Assembly: GCF_902769175.1 (NCBI RefSeq)
Contig: NZ_CACXNW010000031.1
Coordinates: 1 to 39,712 of the forward strand
Direction of reading: 5' to 3'
Length of the DNA: 39,712 nucleotides
DNA from: an uncultured Methanobrevibacter sp.
GTDB taxonomy: Archaea; Methanobacteriota; Methanobacteria; Methanobacteriales; Methanobacteriaceae
Numbering within the stretch: the stretch's first letter is position 1; each line of letters opens with the position of its first letter. The position numbers and the translations under genes were made by a program. The notes under the pieces were generated by a model. The model was not told where the DNA came from and ran no database searches. It saw only the letters and a program-made list of their open reading frames with translations. Below are positions 26,084-34,657 of this stretch, one piece after another.

Positions 26084-28171
26084 TCATAAATTTTCGTTTA
26101 ATTTGTCAATAACATAAGAATAATTTTCAGCTATATAGCCAATCTTTTTATATCTTTCCTTTTCTCTTTCAAAAATTGATTTTTCATAGGCTTCTAAAGA
26201 TTTATCGAATAAATTACCAGAAGGCTTGACTATCAAATCATAGATAGTTGCATGAGTCTTACCTGGTGACCTTCTTATAACTCTCCCAATTCTCTGAATA
26301 AATTCTCTAGAACTGTTACTGCTACACATGAATATGGCCTGTGAAGCAGAAGGTACATCTACACCTTCATCCAAACAGTGCATAGCTGCTAAAACTTGAT
26401 AATTTCCTTTAGCAAAATCATCTAAGATTAAATCCCTTTCAGACATTCCTCCATATTTCTCTAAAGGTTTAGTTTTTTCTTCCATTGTAAATTTGTGAGC
26501 AACAATATTATATTCTGATAATATATCCATAACTTTATCGATCTGATTAGGACTGCAATAAACTATTAAACCAGAATAATCATCTATACTGTCTAATATC
26601 TTTCTTAAAACTTCAAATTTATTTTGAGCATCTTTAATAATGTTTGCTCGTTTAAATAATAAATTCTGCTTTCTTTTATCAAATTCATCATCTTTACAAC
26701 TGAATAAACTTTGAGTAATTCCCCTATATTCCTCTAATTCTTCTTCATTTAAACTTAAGAAATAAGGGCAATAATTATAAGGAGTTAAATAAGACATTCC
26801 GGTTTTAGGATTATAATATTCATAAATAGCTTCTCTTAATGATAATGTATATAATTCATCACCAAAGAAATTAAATAAAAATTCTGATTCTTCATCAGAA
26901 TATCTAGTTGGAGTGGCACTTAATCCTAATCTAAAATCATATAAGTGTTCTATTAAACCATTTCGGCGATAAGGAGATCCTAAGCCATGCATTTCATCCC
27001 CTATTAAAAAATAGTTAAATCTCTTTTTTTTAGATAAAAGGCTTATAAAATCATTGCTTGCTAGTGTATCATGAGTTGTAAGAACAATAAGATTATTTAT
27101 TGAATTTAATCTTAAATCAAGTAATTGGTCTTCTAATTCGTTTCTCCAATTAGTGTCTCCAGTGGCAAATAATAATTTGTCGTATTTGATACCATAATTA
27201 TTTATAGAACGCTCCCATTGAGGCAATAAATGTTTTGTAGGAGCAGTAATAACCGTTAATAATTTAGAACTATCTTCTAAAGCCTTTTCTAAACAACCTA
27301 AAGCTGTGAAAGTCTTTCCAGTTCCTGTGGCCATTACAAAAATACCTTTTTTATCATTTTCTATCCATTTAGTCCTAGCATCTTTTTGGTAATCATATAG
27401 CTCTACCTTCTCAATAACTGTTCCAGTAGTGCTTTTTGGAGTTGAAAAAGTATAAGTAAAAACTAAATCCTCAAAATCTTCTGGTGCATCATCAACTAAT
27501 TTTTGTTCAACCGCTTCAGGAATGTCTAAAATTTTATATTGATCCCATTTAGAGTTCCAAATATTATTAAAAGTATCTAAATTGTCTTTAAGATGGCCTA
27601 TTTCCCCCTTTTTCCAATCTCTAAACAAATGAAACTCTTCTAAATTCTTTTCCCAAGCTGCTGCAGTTTCATTTACTGACCCACTGAATGAAATAAGATT
27701 GTTTTGAGAATCATACATTAACCCGATTTTATAATGAAGAATACCTTCTCCTTTTGGTACAGGATTGCCGTTACTATCCACTTTAACTGCTACTCTAATT
27801 CTTAATAATTTATTTGCAATCATCCAACCTAAAACTTCTACATTATGTTTGATTATCTCATCTTCAATAGAATTTAATTCTTTTAGAAAACTAGAGGTTA
27901 AAATTTCTTCAGGGTGTTCTGAAGCAAATTTAATCATGTTTACATCATCGGGATTTAAATCCACTCCACAAAGAAGATCCATTTTTCCATTATTAAGTAT
28001 AAAATCTTTTAAACCAACAGCAACTGAAGCAAAACTTTTAGAGTTAAAATAGCCTACAACTCTTCGATATTTTTTAGTGTTTGCTAAAGCGGGGATGTAC
28101 AAATCATTTAGCAAATCATCCTTTTGTGAGTCATAGTGTTCTTTAAAATTTAGTTCCTGAAATGTTTTCAT
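26084..28171 (-). CDS. PLD-domain SF2 helicase, first gene of the defence operon
   Basis: A 695-residue two-part enzyme. The N-terminal 200 residues look like a phospholipase-D-type nuclease: HYKIGLMYD (146-154) and FSGSVNET (162-169) match one HxK...D half-site, as seen in helicase-linked PLD nucleases. The rest is an SF2 (XPB/UvrB/type I restriction-like) helicase with YDYQKDA, Walker A ATGTGKT (281-287), DEMH (392-395), LSATPTR (417-423) and a C-terminal EFIQRIGRVIRR arginine-finger motif. It probably translocates on DNA and may cut it. It is preceded by GGGTTTGGT before the ATG and by an inverted repeat containing GATC. It heads a six-gene run to 22119, consistent with an anti-phage or plasmid restriction module. 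Confidence 0.85.
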   Translation of the reverse strand: MKTFQELNFKEHYDSQKDDLLNDLYIPALANTKKYRRVVGYFNSKSFASVAVGLKDFILNNGKMDLLCGVDLNPDDVNMIKFASEHPEEILTSSFLKELNSIEDEIIKHNVEVLGWMIANKLLRIRVAVKVDSNGNPVPKGEGILHYKIGLMYDSQNNLISFSGSVNETAAAWEKNLEEFHLFRDWKKGEIGHLKDNLDTFNNIWNSKWDQYKILDIPEAVEQKLVDDAPEDFEDLVFTYTFSTPKSTTGTVIEKVELYDYQKDARTKWIENDKKGIFVMATGTGKTFTALGCLEKALEDSSKLLTVITAPTKHLLPQWERSINNYGIKYDKLLFATGDTNWRNELEDQLLDLRLNSINNLIVLTTHDTLASNDFISLLSKKKRFNYFLIGDEMHGLGSPYRRNGLIEHLYDFRLGLSATPTRYSDEESEFLFNFFGDELYTLSLREAIYEYYNPKTGMSYLTPYNYCPYFLSLNEEELEEYRGITQSLFSCKDDEFDKRKQNLLFKRANIIKDAQNKFEVLRKILDSIDDYSGLIVYCSPNQIDKVMDILSEYNIVAHKFTMEEKTKPLEKYGGMSERDLILDDFAKGNYQVLAAMHCLDEGVDVPSASQAIFMCSSNSSREFIQRIGRVIRRSPGKTHATIYDLIVKPSGNLFDKSLEAYEKSIFEREKERYKKIGYIAENYSYVIDKLNENL

Positions 28172-28222
28172 ACCAAACCCTTTACCAAAATATGATGTAT
28201 TTAACCAAATAAAACGTATAAT

Positions 28223-28280
28223 GATCTATTTGGAAAAAATAATTAATTACTGATCAATTAATAAGAAAATAAGATCAGTA
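28223..28280 (-). promoter_or_regulatory. Inverted repeat with clustered GATC sites before the defence operon
   Basis: Arms TACTGATC (28248-28255) and GATCAGTA (28273-28280) are separated by 17 bp, and a third GATC is at 28223-28226. The element sits 50-110 bp upstream of the helicase start, where a promoter or operator is expected, and directly downstream of an adenine methyltransferase gene. Confidence 0.4.
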
Positions 28281-28368
28281 CAACCTTTTTTAATTAAATT
28301 ATATATTTAAAAGTTTATTAAATTTACTATATAAAACCATATATAAATTAAGAAAAAAATAAAAAAAG

Positions 28369-29238
28369 TTAGTAGTTGTAAATTAAGAGTTCTTTAATAG
28401 GGCCCCTTTTATTCTTATCTCTATTAATTGACCTTCTTACATCAATTTTTTGATATTTAAATGGACCAATATTTAAATCATAATGTTTTATGAAAAAATC
28501 TTCATTTTCAGTATTTTTAGGGTCAGAATTACTTAAAAGAAATTTAGCATGTTTTTTATGGATATTTTTACAAAAATCGCTTAATTCAATTTGTTCTTTT
28601 ATTCCAAAACCTTTTGAATCATAATTGGTAAAACTGTTTTCTTTTATAGGTAAATACGGTGGGTCTAAATATACAAATGAATTTTCATCAATTTCGTCCT
28701 CAGCACTAGAATAATCATTACAAACAAGCTTTACATCTTTTAAAACTTCAGATACTTTTCTTAAATTATTTTTATCACAAATTAAAGGATTTTTATATGT
28801 TCCTATTGGAACATTAAATTTTCCATCTTTATTTACTCTATATAAACCATTGAAACATGTTCTATTTAAAAAAATCATTTGTGAAGCTCTTTTTATCTTA
28901 TCAAAGTCTTCAGAAGTATTATTAAATTCATCACGAACCTTATAATAATATTCTTTTCTTTCATCAAAAGATAGAGGTAAAAAACCATCAGATAGAATCT
29001 GCAATTCATCAATCAATTTTTCAGGAGATTTTTGTACTGCATAATAAGTTAAAATAAGGTCTTTATTGATATCCCCTAAATAAGCATATTTAATATCATA
29101 TTTGCTTGCTAAATGAAAAAAAACAGCCCCTCCACCTAAAAAAGGCTCAAAATATTTTTCAATACACTCATTTTCTATAATTTCATTTGGTATGAGTGAA
29201 TCAATAATTTTTACAACTTGTTTTTTCCATCCGCCCAT
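28369..29238 (-). CDS. D12-class N6-adenine DNA methyltransferase (Dam-like)
   Basis: A 289-residue open frame. Visible motifs are the SAM-binding YFEPFLGGGAVFF (29-41), FLNRTCFNGLYRVNKDGKF (123-141) typical of the D12 family target-recognition face, and the catalytic VYLDPPY (189-195). The canonical N-terminal PFVKWAGGK motif is absent from this frame but is present just upstream in another frame: MVAKNTDEINPKPFVKWADG from ATG 29285. An extra A in the run of six A at 29226-29231 would join them as KWADGKKQVVKII. So the gene is either frame-shifted (off), phase-variable, or mis-sequenced. It probably methylates adenine in a short site; the specificity is not visible. It lies 197 bp upstream of the helicase on the same strand and is likely the protective partner of the module. 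Confidence 0.85.
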   Translation of the reverse strand: MGGWKKQVVKIIDSLIPNEIIENECIEKYFEPFLGGGAVFFHLASKYDIKYAYLGDINKDLILTYYAVQKSPEKLIDELQILSDGFLPLSFDERKEYYYKVRDEFNNTSEDFDKIKRASQMIFLNRTCFNGLYRVNKDGKFNVPIGTYKNPLICDKNNLRKVSEVLKDVKLVCNDYSSAEDEIDENSFVYLDPPYLPIKENSFTNYDSKGFGIKEQIELSDFCKNIHKKHAKFLLSNSDPKNTENEDFFIKHYDLNIGPFKYQKIDVRRSINRDKNKRGPIKELLIYNY

Positions 29239-29285
29239 TTAACAAAAGGTTTAGGGTTGATTTCATCTGTGTTTTTTGCTACCAT
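29239..29285 (-). pseudogene. Out-of-frame N-terminus of the methyltransferase
   Basis: ATG 29285 opens MVAKNTDEINPKPFVKWADG, the conserved D12 N-terminus, but in the frame it runs into a TAA shortly after the A-run. It belongs with the downstream 289-codon frame. Confidence 0.65.
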
Positions 29286-29750
29286 TTTAAAATTTCCTAA
29301 AAATTATATAAATATTTTTGGAGAAATTAGAATAAATACTTATGCGATATTGTTAAGAAATTTTTAAAATCATTTAAAACTAGATATTGGAAATAGGGCC
29401 TAAAGGCCAAAAAAGTGATGATGCTTATCATACTTTCTTTAAAATGATACAACTAAAACTTGTTTCTTTTTGAATGAGGAGATTTCATTAAAAATAGAGA
29501 ATATTGCAAAAATTTTTCATAATTAAATATTTAAACTAATTTCGGTTAACTTAATGAAAAAATCATGGAAAAAATTTAAATTAAAAATAATTATATGATT
29601 TTTATCAAAAAATTACTTTTCAAATGCTCTCTATAAACAATTATATATATAAACTTTAATATACAATAAATAAAGGCAATAAAAATTTTAATATAACTAA
29701 AACTTACATAATATAGTTTAAAAATATTAATTTAAAAAAGAGGTGATATC
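29286..29750. other. Intergenic region between divergent defence genes
   Basis: Besides the SDDAY remnant (29393-29525), this holds AT-rich DNA with possible promoters for both sides. A TATATATAAACTTTAATATA stretch near 29641-29660 and ATAATATAGTTTAAAAATAT near 29710 could drive the plus-strand gene at 29751. Confidence 0.4.
29393..29525 (+). pseudogene. SDDAY-type 3' gene remnant, copy 1
   Basis: The frame reads IGPKGQKSDDAYHTFFK, then shifts by one base and continues DTTKTCFFLNEEISLKIEN to a stop. It is one of three dispersed copies (also 35079-35185 and 37529-37648) of what looks like the C-terminal end of a lost gene. Confidence 0.55.
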
Positions 29751-30584
29751 TTGTCTTTAAACTTTAAATTTTTTGATGTGAATTTAGGAAATTCAACATT
29801 AATACAAACTGAAAAATTAAATATATTATTTGATATTGGAACGAATGAGATAACAAGTAAAAATCCACTTTTTTCATTTAATGAACAACTTGACTATTTA
29901 ATTATAACACACCCCCACCATGATCATATTAGCGGTTTAATAGACATAGAGGATAAAAAGCCTAAAACATTACTACGAAATAAATTAATTCCCCATAAAT
30001 TGATAAATGATGCTATTGAATCAGCACAAAGTGAAAAAGATAAAAAAATATTTGAAAAATACTTAGAATTAGATAAGATATATACTAAACCTACATCCCC
30101 TGAAACAAACCCATGTAATCCCCAGAATAATGGAAATGTTATTATAAATAATTTTACACCATCAAAAAATGATGTAAAAGATTTAAATTACTATAGCATT
30201 TCAACACTTTTTGAATATGAAGGATATAAAATATTATTAATGGGGGATAATACTCTCTCCAATATTGAAGAACTATTAAATAATATTGAATTCAAACAAA
30301 AAACAAAAAATATTGATATATTACTAGCACCACACCATGGTAGAATATCTAGTTATAAATCAGAATTAGTAGACCATTTAAATCCTGTTCTAACAATAAT
30401 CTCAGATAAAAGTGGTCAAGAGGAAGTGAGTGCAGTTAATTACTACAGTTCTAAATCTATAGGAATGAATGTTTTTAAAAATGGATTTTCAGTTGAAAGA
30501 AGTTGTTTAACAACACGTAATGATGGAACCATATATGTTAAAATAGAAAATGGAAATTTATTTGTGTTTTGTGAAAAATGGTGA
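29751..30584 (+). CDS. Metallo-beta-lactamase-fold hydrolase, first of a pair
   Basis: A 277-residue protein with a TTG start 4 nt after GAGGTGAT. The fold is clear from the FFDVNLGNSTLI...ILFDIG opening, the metal motif THPHHDH (53-59), GDN at the end of a strand (LLMGDNTLSN), and APHHGR. The overall plan is that of the ComEC/Rec2-type MBL domain rather than a true beta-lactamase. No membrane segment is present, so it acts in the cytoplasm, probably on a nucleic acid, nucleotide or phosphodiester. It is followed after 4 nt by a second MBL gene, then a membrane protein, suggesting one operon. A toxin/effector role is inferred from its defence-island position. Confidence 0.8.
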   Translation: MSLNFKFFDVNLGNSTLIQTEKLNILFDIGTNEITSKNPLFSFNEQLDYLIITHPHHDHISGLIDIEDKKPKTLLRNKLIPHKLINDAIESAQSEKDKKIFEKYLELDKIYTKPTSPETNPCNPQNNGNVIINNFTPSKNDVKDLNYYSISTLFEYEGYKILLMGDNTLSNIEELLNNIEFKQKTKNIDILLAPHHGRISSYKSELVDHLNPVLTIISDKSGQEEVSAVNYYSSKSIGMNVFKNGFSVERSCLTTRNDGTIYVKIENGNLFVFCEKW

Positions 30585-30588
30585 GAAA

Positions 30589-31482
30589 ATGGTAACTATA
30601 AAAAGTTTTAGTGTAGGAAATGGGGATATGTTTTATATTTGTCATGAAAATAAAACATTTACTATTATTGATTGTAATATTATAGAAGAACAAGAAGAGG
30701 AAATTATAAAAGAAATGAAAGAAGTTAAAAAAGATAATGATTTTAATCGGTTTATTTCAACACATCCTGATAAAGACCATATTAAGGGGATTGAATTATT
30801 AAATGAAAAAATAGGAATAACTAATTTTTATTGTGTTGATAATAAAATAAAAACTGAAGACTCTGCAGATTTTAAAAAATACTATGAATTACGTGATAAT
30901 AGTGAATTAAAATTAAAAAAAAATATGAAAAATAGTTGGTTAAATCAAACTCATGAAGGAAGAGAAGGATCTAATATTTTTATTTTATGGCCAGATCTTG
31001 ATAATAACTATTATAAAGAAGAAATAGGTAAATTAGAAAAAAATGAAAAAGATTCAGCTAATAAGATCTCCCCAATAATTAAATATTCCAAAGAAAATGA
31101 AATTATTGTATTGTGGTTTGGAGATATGGAAAATGATTTTTTAGAAAAAATCATTGATGAAGTGGAATTGCCAAAATCTGACATAATATTTACTCCACAT
31201 CATGGAAGGGACACTGGTAAAATACCAAAATATATTTTAGATAAAATTAATCCAAAATTAATTATCATTGGAGAAGCCAAACCAGAATATTTAAACTATT
31301 ATAAAGGTTTTAATACAATAACACAAAATACAGCGAAAAATATTGTTCTCAAAAGTGGAATAGGAAAAGTAGACATATATACAACTAATGAAATTGAAAA
31401 TGATTTCTTAAAAAATGAGAAAGATGAAGAAATCTTATCAACTGGAGAACAATATAGAGGTACGTTAGACTTAATAAAATGA
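30589..31482 (+). CDS. Metallo-beta-lactamase-fold protein, second of a pair
   Basis: A 297-residue protein. I start it at ATG 30589, directly after the GGTGAG ribosome site; the frame is open 13 codons further up but would overlap the previous gene. It opens SFSVGNGDMFYI...TIIDCN and has a metal motif STHPDKDH (57-64), where the second histidine of HxHxDH is aspartate, a variant common in competence-type MBL proteins. WFGDMEND and FTPHHGR follow. It is acidic and Lys-rich with no signal peptide. Its pairing with the upstream MBL protein, which has the full HxHxDH, suggests a heterodimer or a catalytic/regulatory division. Same operon as 31492-32142. Confidence 0.8.
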   Translation: MVTIKSFSVGNGDMFYICHENKTFTIIDCNIIEEQEEEIIKEMKEVKKDNDFNRFISTHPDKDHIKGIELLNEKIGITNFYCVDNKIKTEDSADFKKYYELRDNSELKLKKNMKNSWLNQTHEGREGSNIFILWPDLDNNYYKEEIGKLEKNEKDSANKISPIIKYSKENEIIVLWFGDMENDFLEKIIDEVELPKSDIIFTPHHGRDTGKIPKYILDKINPKLIIIGEAKPEYLNYYKGFNTITQNTAKNIVLKSGIGKVDIYTTNEIENDFLKNEKDEEILSTGEQYRGTLDLIK

Positions 31483-31491
31483 GGTATTATA

Positions 31492-32142
31492 ATGAGTGAC
31501 TTAAAGGACTATGATGATAAAATTATTCATTTTATAATCTTTAACATTGTTGTTAGTTTTTTATTAATTACATCAAAAACAGCAATTAATAATGAAATAA
31601 TCCCTATTTCTCTTTTAATTTCTATACTATATCTTCCTATTTATTTAATTAATAACATCATACCTCGTGAATGGAAATTTTTTATCTTATACCCTAAAAA
31701 TAATCATAGATTTTCATATGGTATTTTTTCTAAAATGAAATCTGGAAAATTAAATTATGATAAAAAATTAATAGAATTAGATTTAATCCTAAAAGTTCAT
31801 AATATGCCAAAAACAGAAAAAGAAGAAGATGAATTATGGTATAAAATTTATACAGAACACAGAGATACAAATAAAATTCGTGACCAAAATAGACGTTTTT
31901 TGTTATGTAGAGATTATACAATGATTATTTTAATAATTACCTTAATTTTTCCAGTATTTGCATTATTTCTTAGATTTGTTCCAGTATTTGCATTATTTCT
32001 TAGATTTGAAGATCTTATATTAATCATGGCATTAATAGGAATAATAGAATTTATAGTATTTTGGTATCTAGCTAGAAAAAATAATGAAAAATTGGCAAAA
32101 TATGTTTTAGAAGAGGAAACAAATAATTTAAAAAAAGGATAA
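31492..32142 (+). CDS. Four-TM membrane protein of the MBL operon
   Basis: A 216-residue protein behind GAGGT, 9 nt after the MBL gene. Hydrophobic segments lie near residues 11-30, 37-54, 142-165 and 178-197, with a soluble charged domain (about 60-140) between the second and third. The layout of two TM pairs around a cytosolic domain recalls SLATT/S-4TM-type effectors of nucleotide-linked defence systems, but no specific motif proves it. An exact 30-bp tandem duplication (31951-31980, 31981-32008) lengthens the third TM region by ten residues (PVFALFLRF twice), which may change its insertion. The likely role is a membrane-disrupting effector controlled by the two MBL proteins, by inference. 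Confidence 0.7.
   Translation: MSDLKDYDDKIIHFIIFNIVVSFLLITSKTAINNEIIPISLLISILYLPIYLINNIIPREWKFFILYPKNNHRFSYGIFSKMKSGKLNYDKKLIELDLILKVHNMPKTEKEEDELWYKIYTEHRDTNKIRDQNRRFLLCRDYTMIILIITLIFPVFALFLRFVPVFALFLRFEDLILIMALIGIIEFIVFWYLARKNNEKLAKYVLEEETNNLKKG
31951..32008 (+). repeat. Tandem duplication of 30 bp inside the membrane protein gene
   Basis: CCAGTATTTGCATTATTTCT and the following eight bases are repeated exactly with an offset of 30 bp, in frame, giving PVFALFLRF twice. Confidence 0.85.
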
Positions 32143-32266
32143 AATAAACTTAAATACAAGATAAAAATAAAATGAATCTCCCTATTTATAAATAAGAAAT
32201 AAAATTTAAAGCGTCTGATATTAGGAATATTTGAATGTTAAAATATAAAAATGTCGGAGACTTATT

Positions 32267-33577
32267 ATGCATAATCTACAAAATAACCTAGGAACATTTT
32301 GGTTTAAAGATGAGGAGGAAAATAAATTTAAAGGAACAATCATTTATAAAAACAACCATTATCTTTTAAAAACCGATATAAAAATGGAAGAATATGCCAA
32401 ATATTATAACAAAGAAATAATTATTGGTTATGTGAATAAAACAAAAATAACACTATACAAAAATCACTTGTGGAATCCTTTTGAAACAGTAACATTTTCT
32501 ATTGATTACATTTTCAAAAATTATGATTATAACTCAAATTTGAATTTTAAAGAAATTCAACTTAAATTTCACAATTTAGAAAATTGGATTAGGAACAATG
32601 AATATTTTAAAATGAATATTAAGGATAATTATAAAAATTTTGCAGAATATAAGTGTGTGAACATTAAACTAAACCGATTTGAGATAATTTTTTCTTTAAG
32701 TTATTCAATTACTTCAACAAATATTTCATTTTGTATAAAACCTAATTACATAATACAAATTGTCTATGAGAATAAAACCCACATAGAAACTATACTCAAA
32801 GACATCAATATAATTAAAAAGTTTTTAACATTTTTAATGCATGATGAAACTGAAATAAAGCTTATGACATGTATGGTAGAAAATGAATTCAATACTCTTA
32901 ATAAAACTAATGTTTATTCAAAATTTTTCGATAAAACCATTGAAAAATTAAACTCATTTGATATTTTAATTGAATTTGATGAAATAGAAGATATACAACT
33001 CATATTTAGCAACTGGTTTAAAATTAGTGAGAAATATCAGCCATTATTTGACATATATTTTATGAATTTTGCAAATGAATCATACCCAGAATACCTATTC
33101 TTATCATATACTCAGGCATTAGAATCATATTTAAGAAAAAATGAAAAATATATTGATAATTATATGAGAATTGAAGAATATGAAACTATTAAAAATCAAA
33201 TAATTGATTTTATTCAAGAATTAATAAAAAATGAAGATCATAAAAATAGTTTGGAAAATAAGATTAAATTTGGTAATGAAATTTCTTTAAGAAAACGATT
33301 AAAAGAACTAATCAATGATTTAAAGAATTTTGAAATTATAAATAAAATAATTGATGGAAATAAAAATAAGTTCATCAGTAAAGTTGTAGATAATAGAAAT
33401 TATTATACTCATTACGATGATTCTTCTAATTTCAAAAAAGACCCTAAAAAATTAGATATATTAAATTTTAACTTAAAAATACTAATTGAATTAATAATTT
33501 TAAAAGAATTAGGATTTGATGAAAAATTTATTGATAAAAAATTAATGATTAAGTATAGTGAATATTTAGAACTTTAA
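32267..33577 (+). CDS. ApeA-like HEPN anti-phage protein
   Basis: A 436-residue protein behind a GGAG site. The N-terminal half (LGTFWFKDEEENKFKGTIIY, then alternating strands to about 170) matches the style of the ApeA N-terminal beta domain. The C-terminal third is helical (LFLSYTQALESYLRKN at 277-292, RLKELINDL, then VVDNRNYYTHYDD) and carries the HEPN ribonuclease motif R-x4-H as R377-NYYT-H382. ApeA is known as a single-gene abortive-infection defence in which the HEPN domain cuts RNA. Here it stands alone, 124 bp after the MBL operon, with its own AT-rich promoter (AAAATATAAAAA near 32240). The length is somewhat shorter than some members but all key parts are present. Confidence 0.75.
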   Translation: MHNLQNNLGTFWFKDEEENKFKGTIIYKNNHYLLKTDIKMEEYAKYYNKEIIIGYVNKTKITLYKNHLWNPFETVTFSIDYIFKNYDYNSNLNFKEIQLKFHNLENWIRNNEYFKMNIKDNYKNFAEYKCVNIKLNRFEIIFSLSYSITSTNISFCIKPNYIIQIVYENKTHIETILKDINIIKKFLTFLMHDETEIKLMTCMVENEFNTLNKTNVYSKFFDKTIEKLNSFDILIEFDEIEDIQLIFSNWFKISEKYQPLFDIYFMNFANESYPEYLFLSYTQALESYLRKNEKYIDNYMRIEEYETIKNQIIDFIQELIKNEDHKNSLENKIKFGNEISLRKRLKELINDLKNFEIINKIIDGNKNKFISKVVDNRNYYTHYDDSSNFKKDPKKLDILNFNLKILIELIILKELGFDEKFIDKKLMIKYSEYLEL

Positions 33578-33636
33578 AAAATTATTTAAATATGCCTAGA
33601 AATTTTTTTACTATTTATCTTAATCCCATAAAGATT

Positions 33637-34056
33637 CTAATATTCCTTCCCTTGCATTAATTCCCATTCCAACTTATGAATGCAATTTTGCATCATATTT
33701 ATTTTCCATTTCTTTTCATAAGGCATGTCCTTAGCTTCAAAACATTTTATATTCATTTTTTCATTTTTAATATGATATTCATGCAAATAGCAATATCCAT
33801 CTATTTGATTCTTGCAATCAAAACAATCATATCCTTTCAAAATCTCTTCAAGGTCTTTTTTAGCCCAATCAAGCTTATCTTCATTTCTCATTGTGTAATT
33901 ATCCAAATACTTATTTTCAATATAACAGTTTCCGTGTATGGTGGTGATGCCTGTGACTTCTTCTGAACCAACATAATTCTTACCTTTTACCACTTCGAGA
34001 TCTCCCCATTCTTCAAGCATATCTTCCAATTTCTTGATTAACTCTGAAATTTTCAT
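33637..34056 (-). CDS. Small cysteine-containing protein, unknown
   Basis: A 139-residue protein. I choose ATG 34056 (MKISELIKKLEDML), which has GGGAGAA upstream; a TTG five codons earlier is possible. The first 50 residues (LIKKLEDMLEEWGDLEVVKG...VTGITTIH) resemble small helper proteins of phage or mobile elements with a helix followed by a beta hairpin. A later cluster of cysteines (CFDC, GYCYLH, IKCFEA) could bind zinc. The C-terminus is helical (KKWKINMMQNCIHKLEWEL). No function is recognised. It stands alone in opposite orientation to the ApeA gene. Confidence 0.65.
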   Translation of the reverse strand: MKISELIKKLEDMLEEWGDLEVVKGKNYVGSEEVTGITTIHGNCYIENKYLDNYTMRNEDKLDWAKKDLEEILKGYDCFDCKNQIDGYCYLHEYHIKNEKMNIKCFEAKDMPYEKKWKINMMQNCIHKLEWELMQGKEY

Positions 34057-34313
34057 AGATAATTCTCCCAAATATTCATTGTTCTAATTATATTAGACAT
34101 TGTATTTAAATATTTTAAAAAATAAGAATAAATTAATGCTTAAATCTAAAATTAACCATATATAACTATTTATAAACAAAATAAGAGTTTAATAAGTAAA
34201 ATTATTCATAAAAATCCCAATATCAAAAAGATTGAACACCTATATTTAAACAAGCTTTAAATAATTCAAATACATAAATAAGAATAAATATAGAAAAAGT
34301 AAAAGGGAGCAAT

Positions 34314-34411
34314 ATGAACTACTGTTTCACTGCGGAGCTAAACTAATAGAAAAAGACCAAAAGTTCTGCATCAAATGCTGTATTGAATTAAGAGAGTACA
34401 AGCAAAAGTGA
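34314..34411 (+). pseudogene. Small zinc-ribbon protein, frame-shifted
   Basis: Behind GGGAG an ATG opens MNYCF; after one missing base the reading continues CGAKLIEKDQKFCIKCCIEL to a TGA at 34409-34411. Restored, it would be a mini zinc ribbon (CxxC...CxxC), like the heads of the proteins at 34721 and 37725. Confidence 0.55.
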
Positions 34412-34558
34412 AAAAAATTCTATTTATGGAATGCTAATTTTTAACCGATTTAAAGACAAAATACATACATAAATTCCTCTCCCATTTAACTTATTTTTTA
34501 ATTCAAATCGAATAAAATTATATAAAAATATTAAATAATCAAATACATAATTAATATT

Positions 34559-34657
34559 ATGACCAATAAAAATCAATGGAACTCAAGACTTGCATTTCTT
34601 CTTTCAATGATATGGGCTGCTTTAGGACTAGGAAACAATCAAGGTAGGATATCATGA
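34559..34657 (+). pseudogene. N-terminal fragment of a neurotransmitter:sodium symporter
   Basis: The 32-residue product MTNKNQWNSRLAFLLSMIWA...LGLGN matches the conserved first helix of NSS/SNF transporters (WxSRxGFLLAxxGxAVGLGN type). After GLGN it loses similarity and stops. Only the 5' end of the gene remains; the repeat-spacer-repeat unit begins at the breakpoint. Confidence 0.6.

Noticed and set aside
29393..29480. Box C/D guide RNA suggested by GTGATGA
   Set aside because: No D box (CTGA) is present, and the three copies keep an open coding frame, which fits a gene remnant better.
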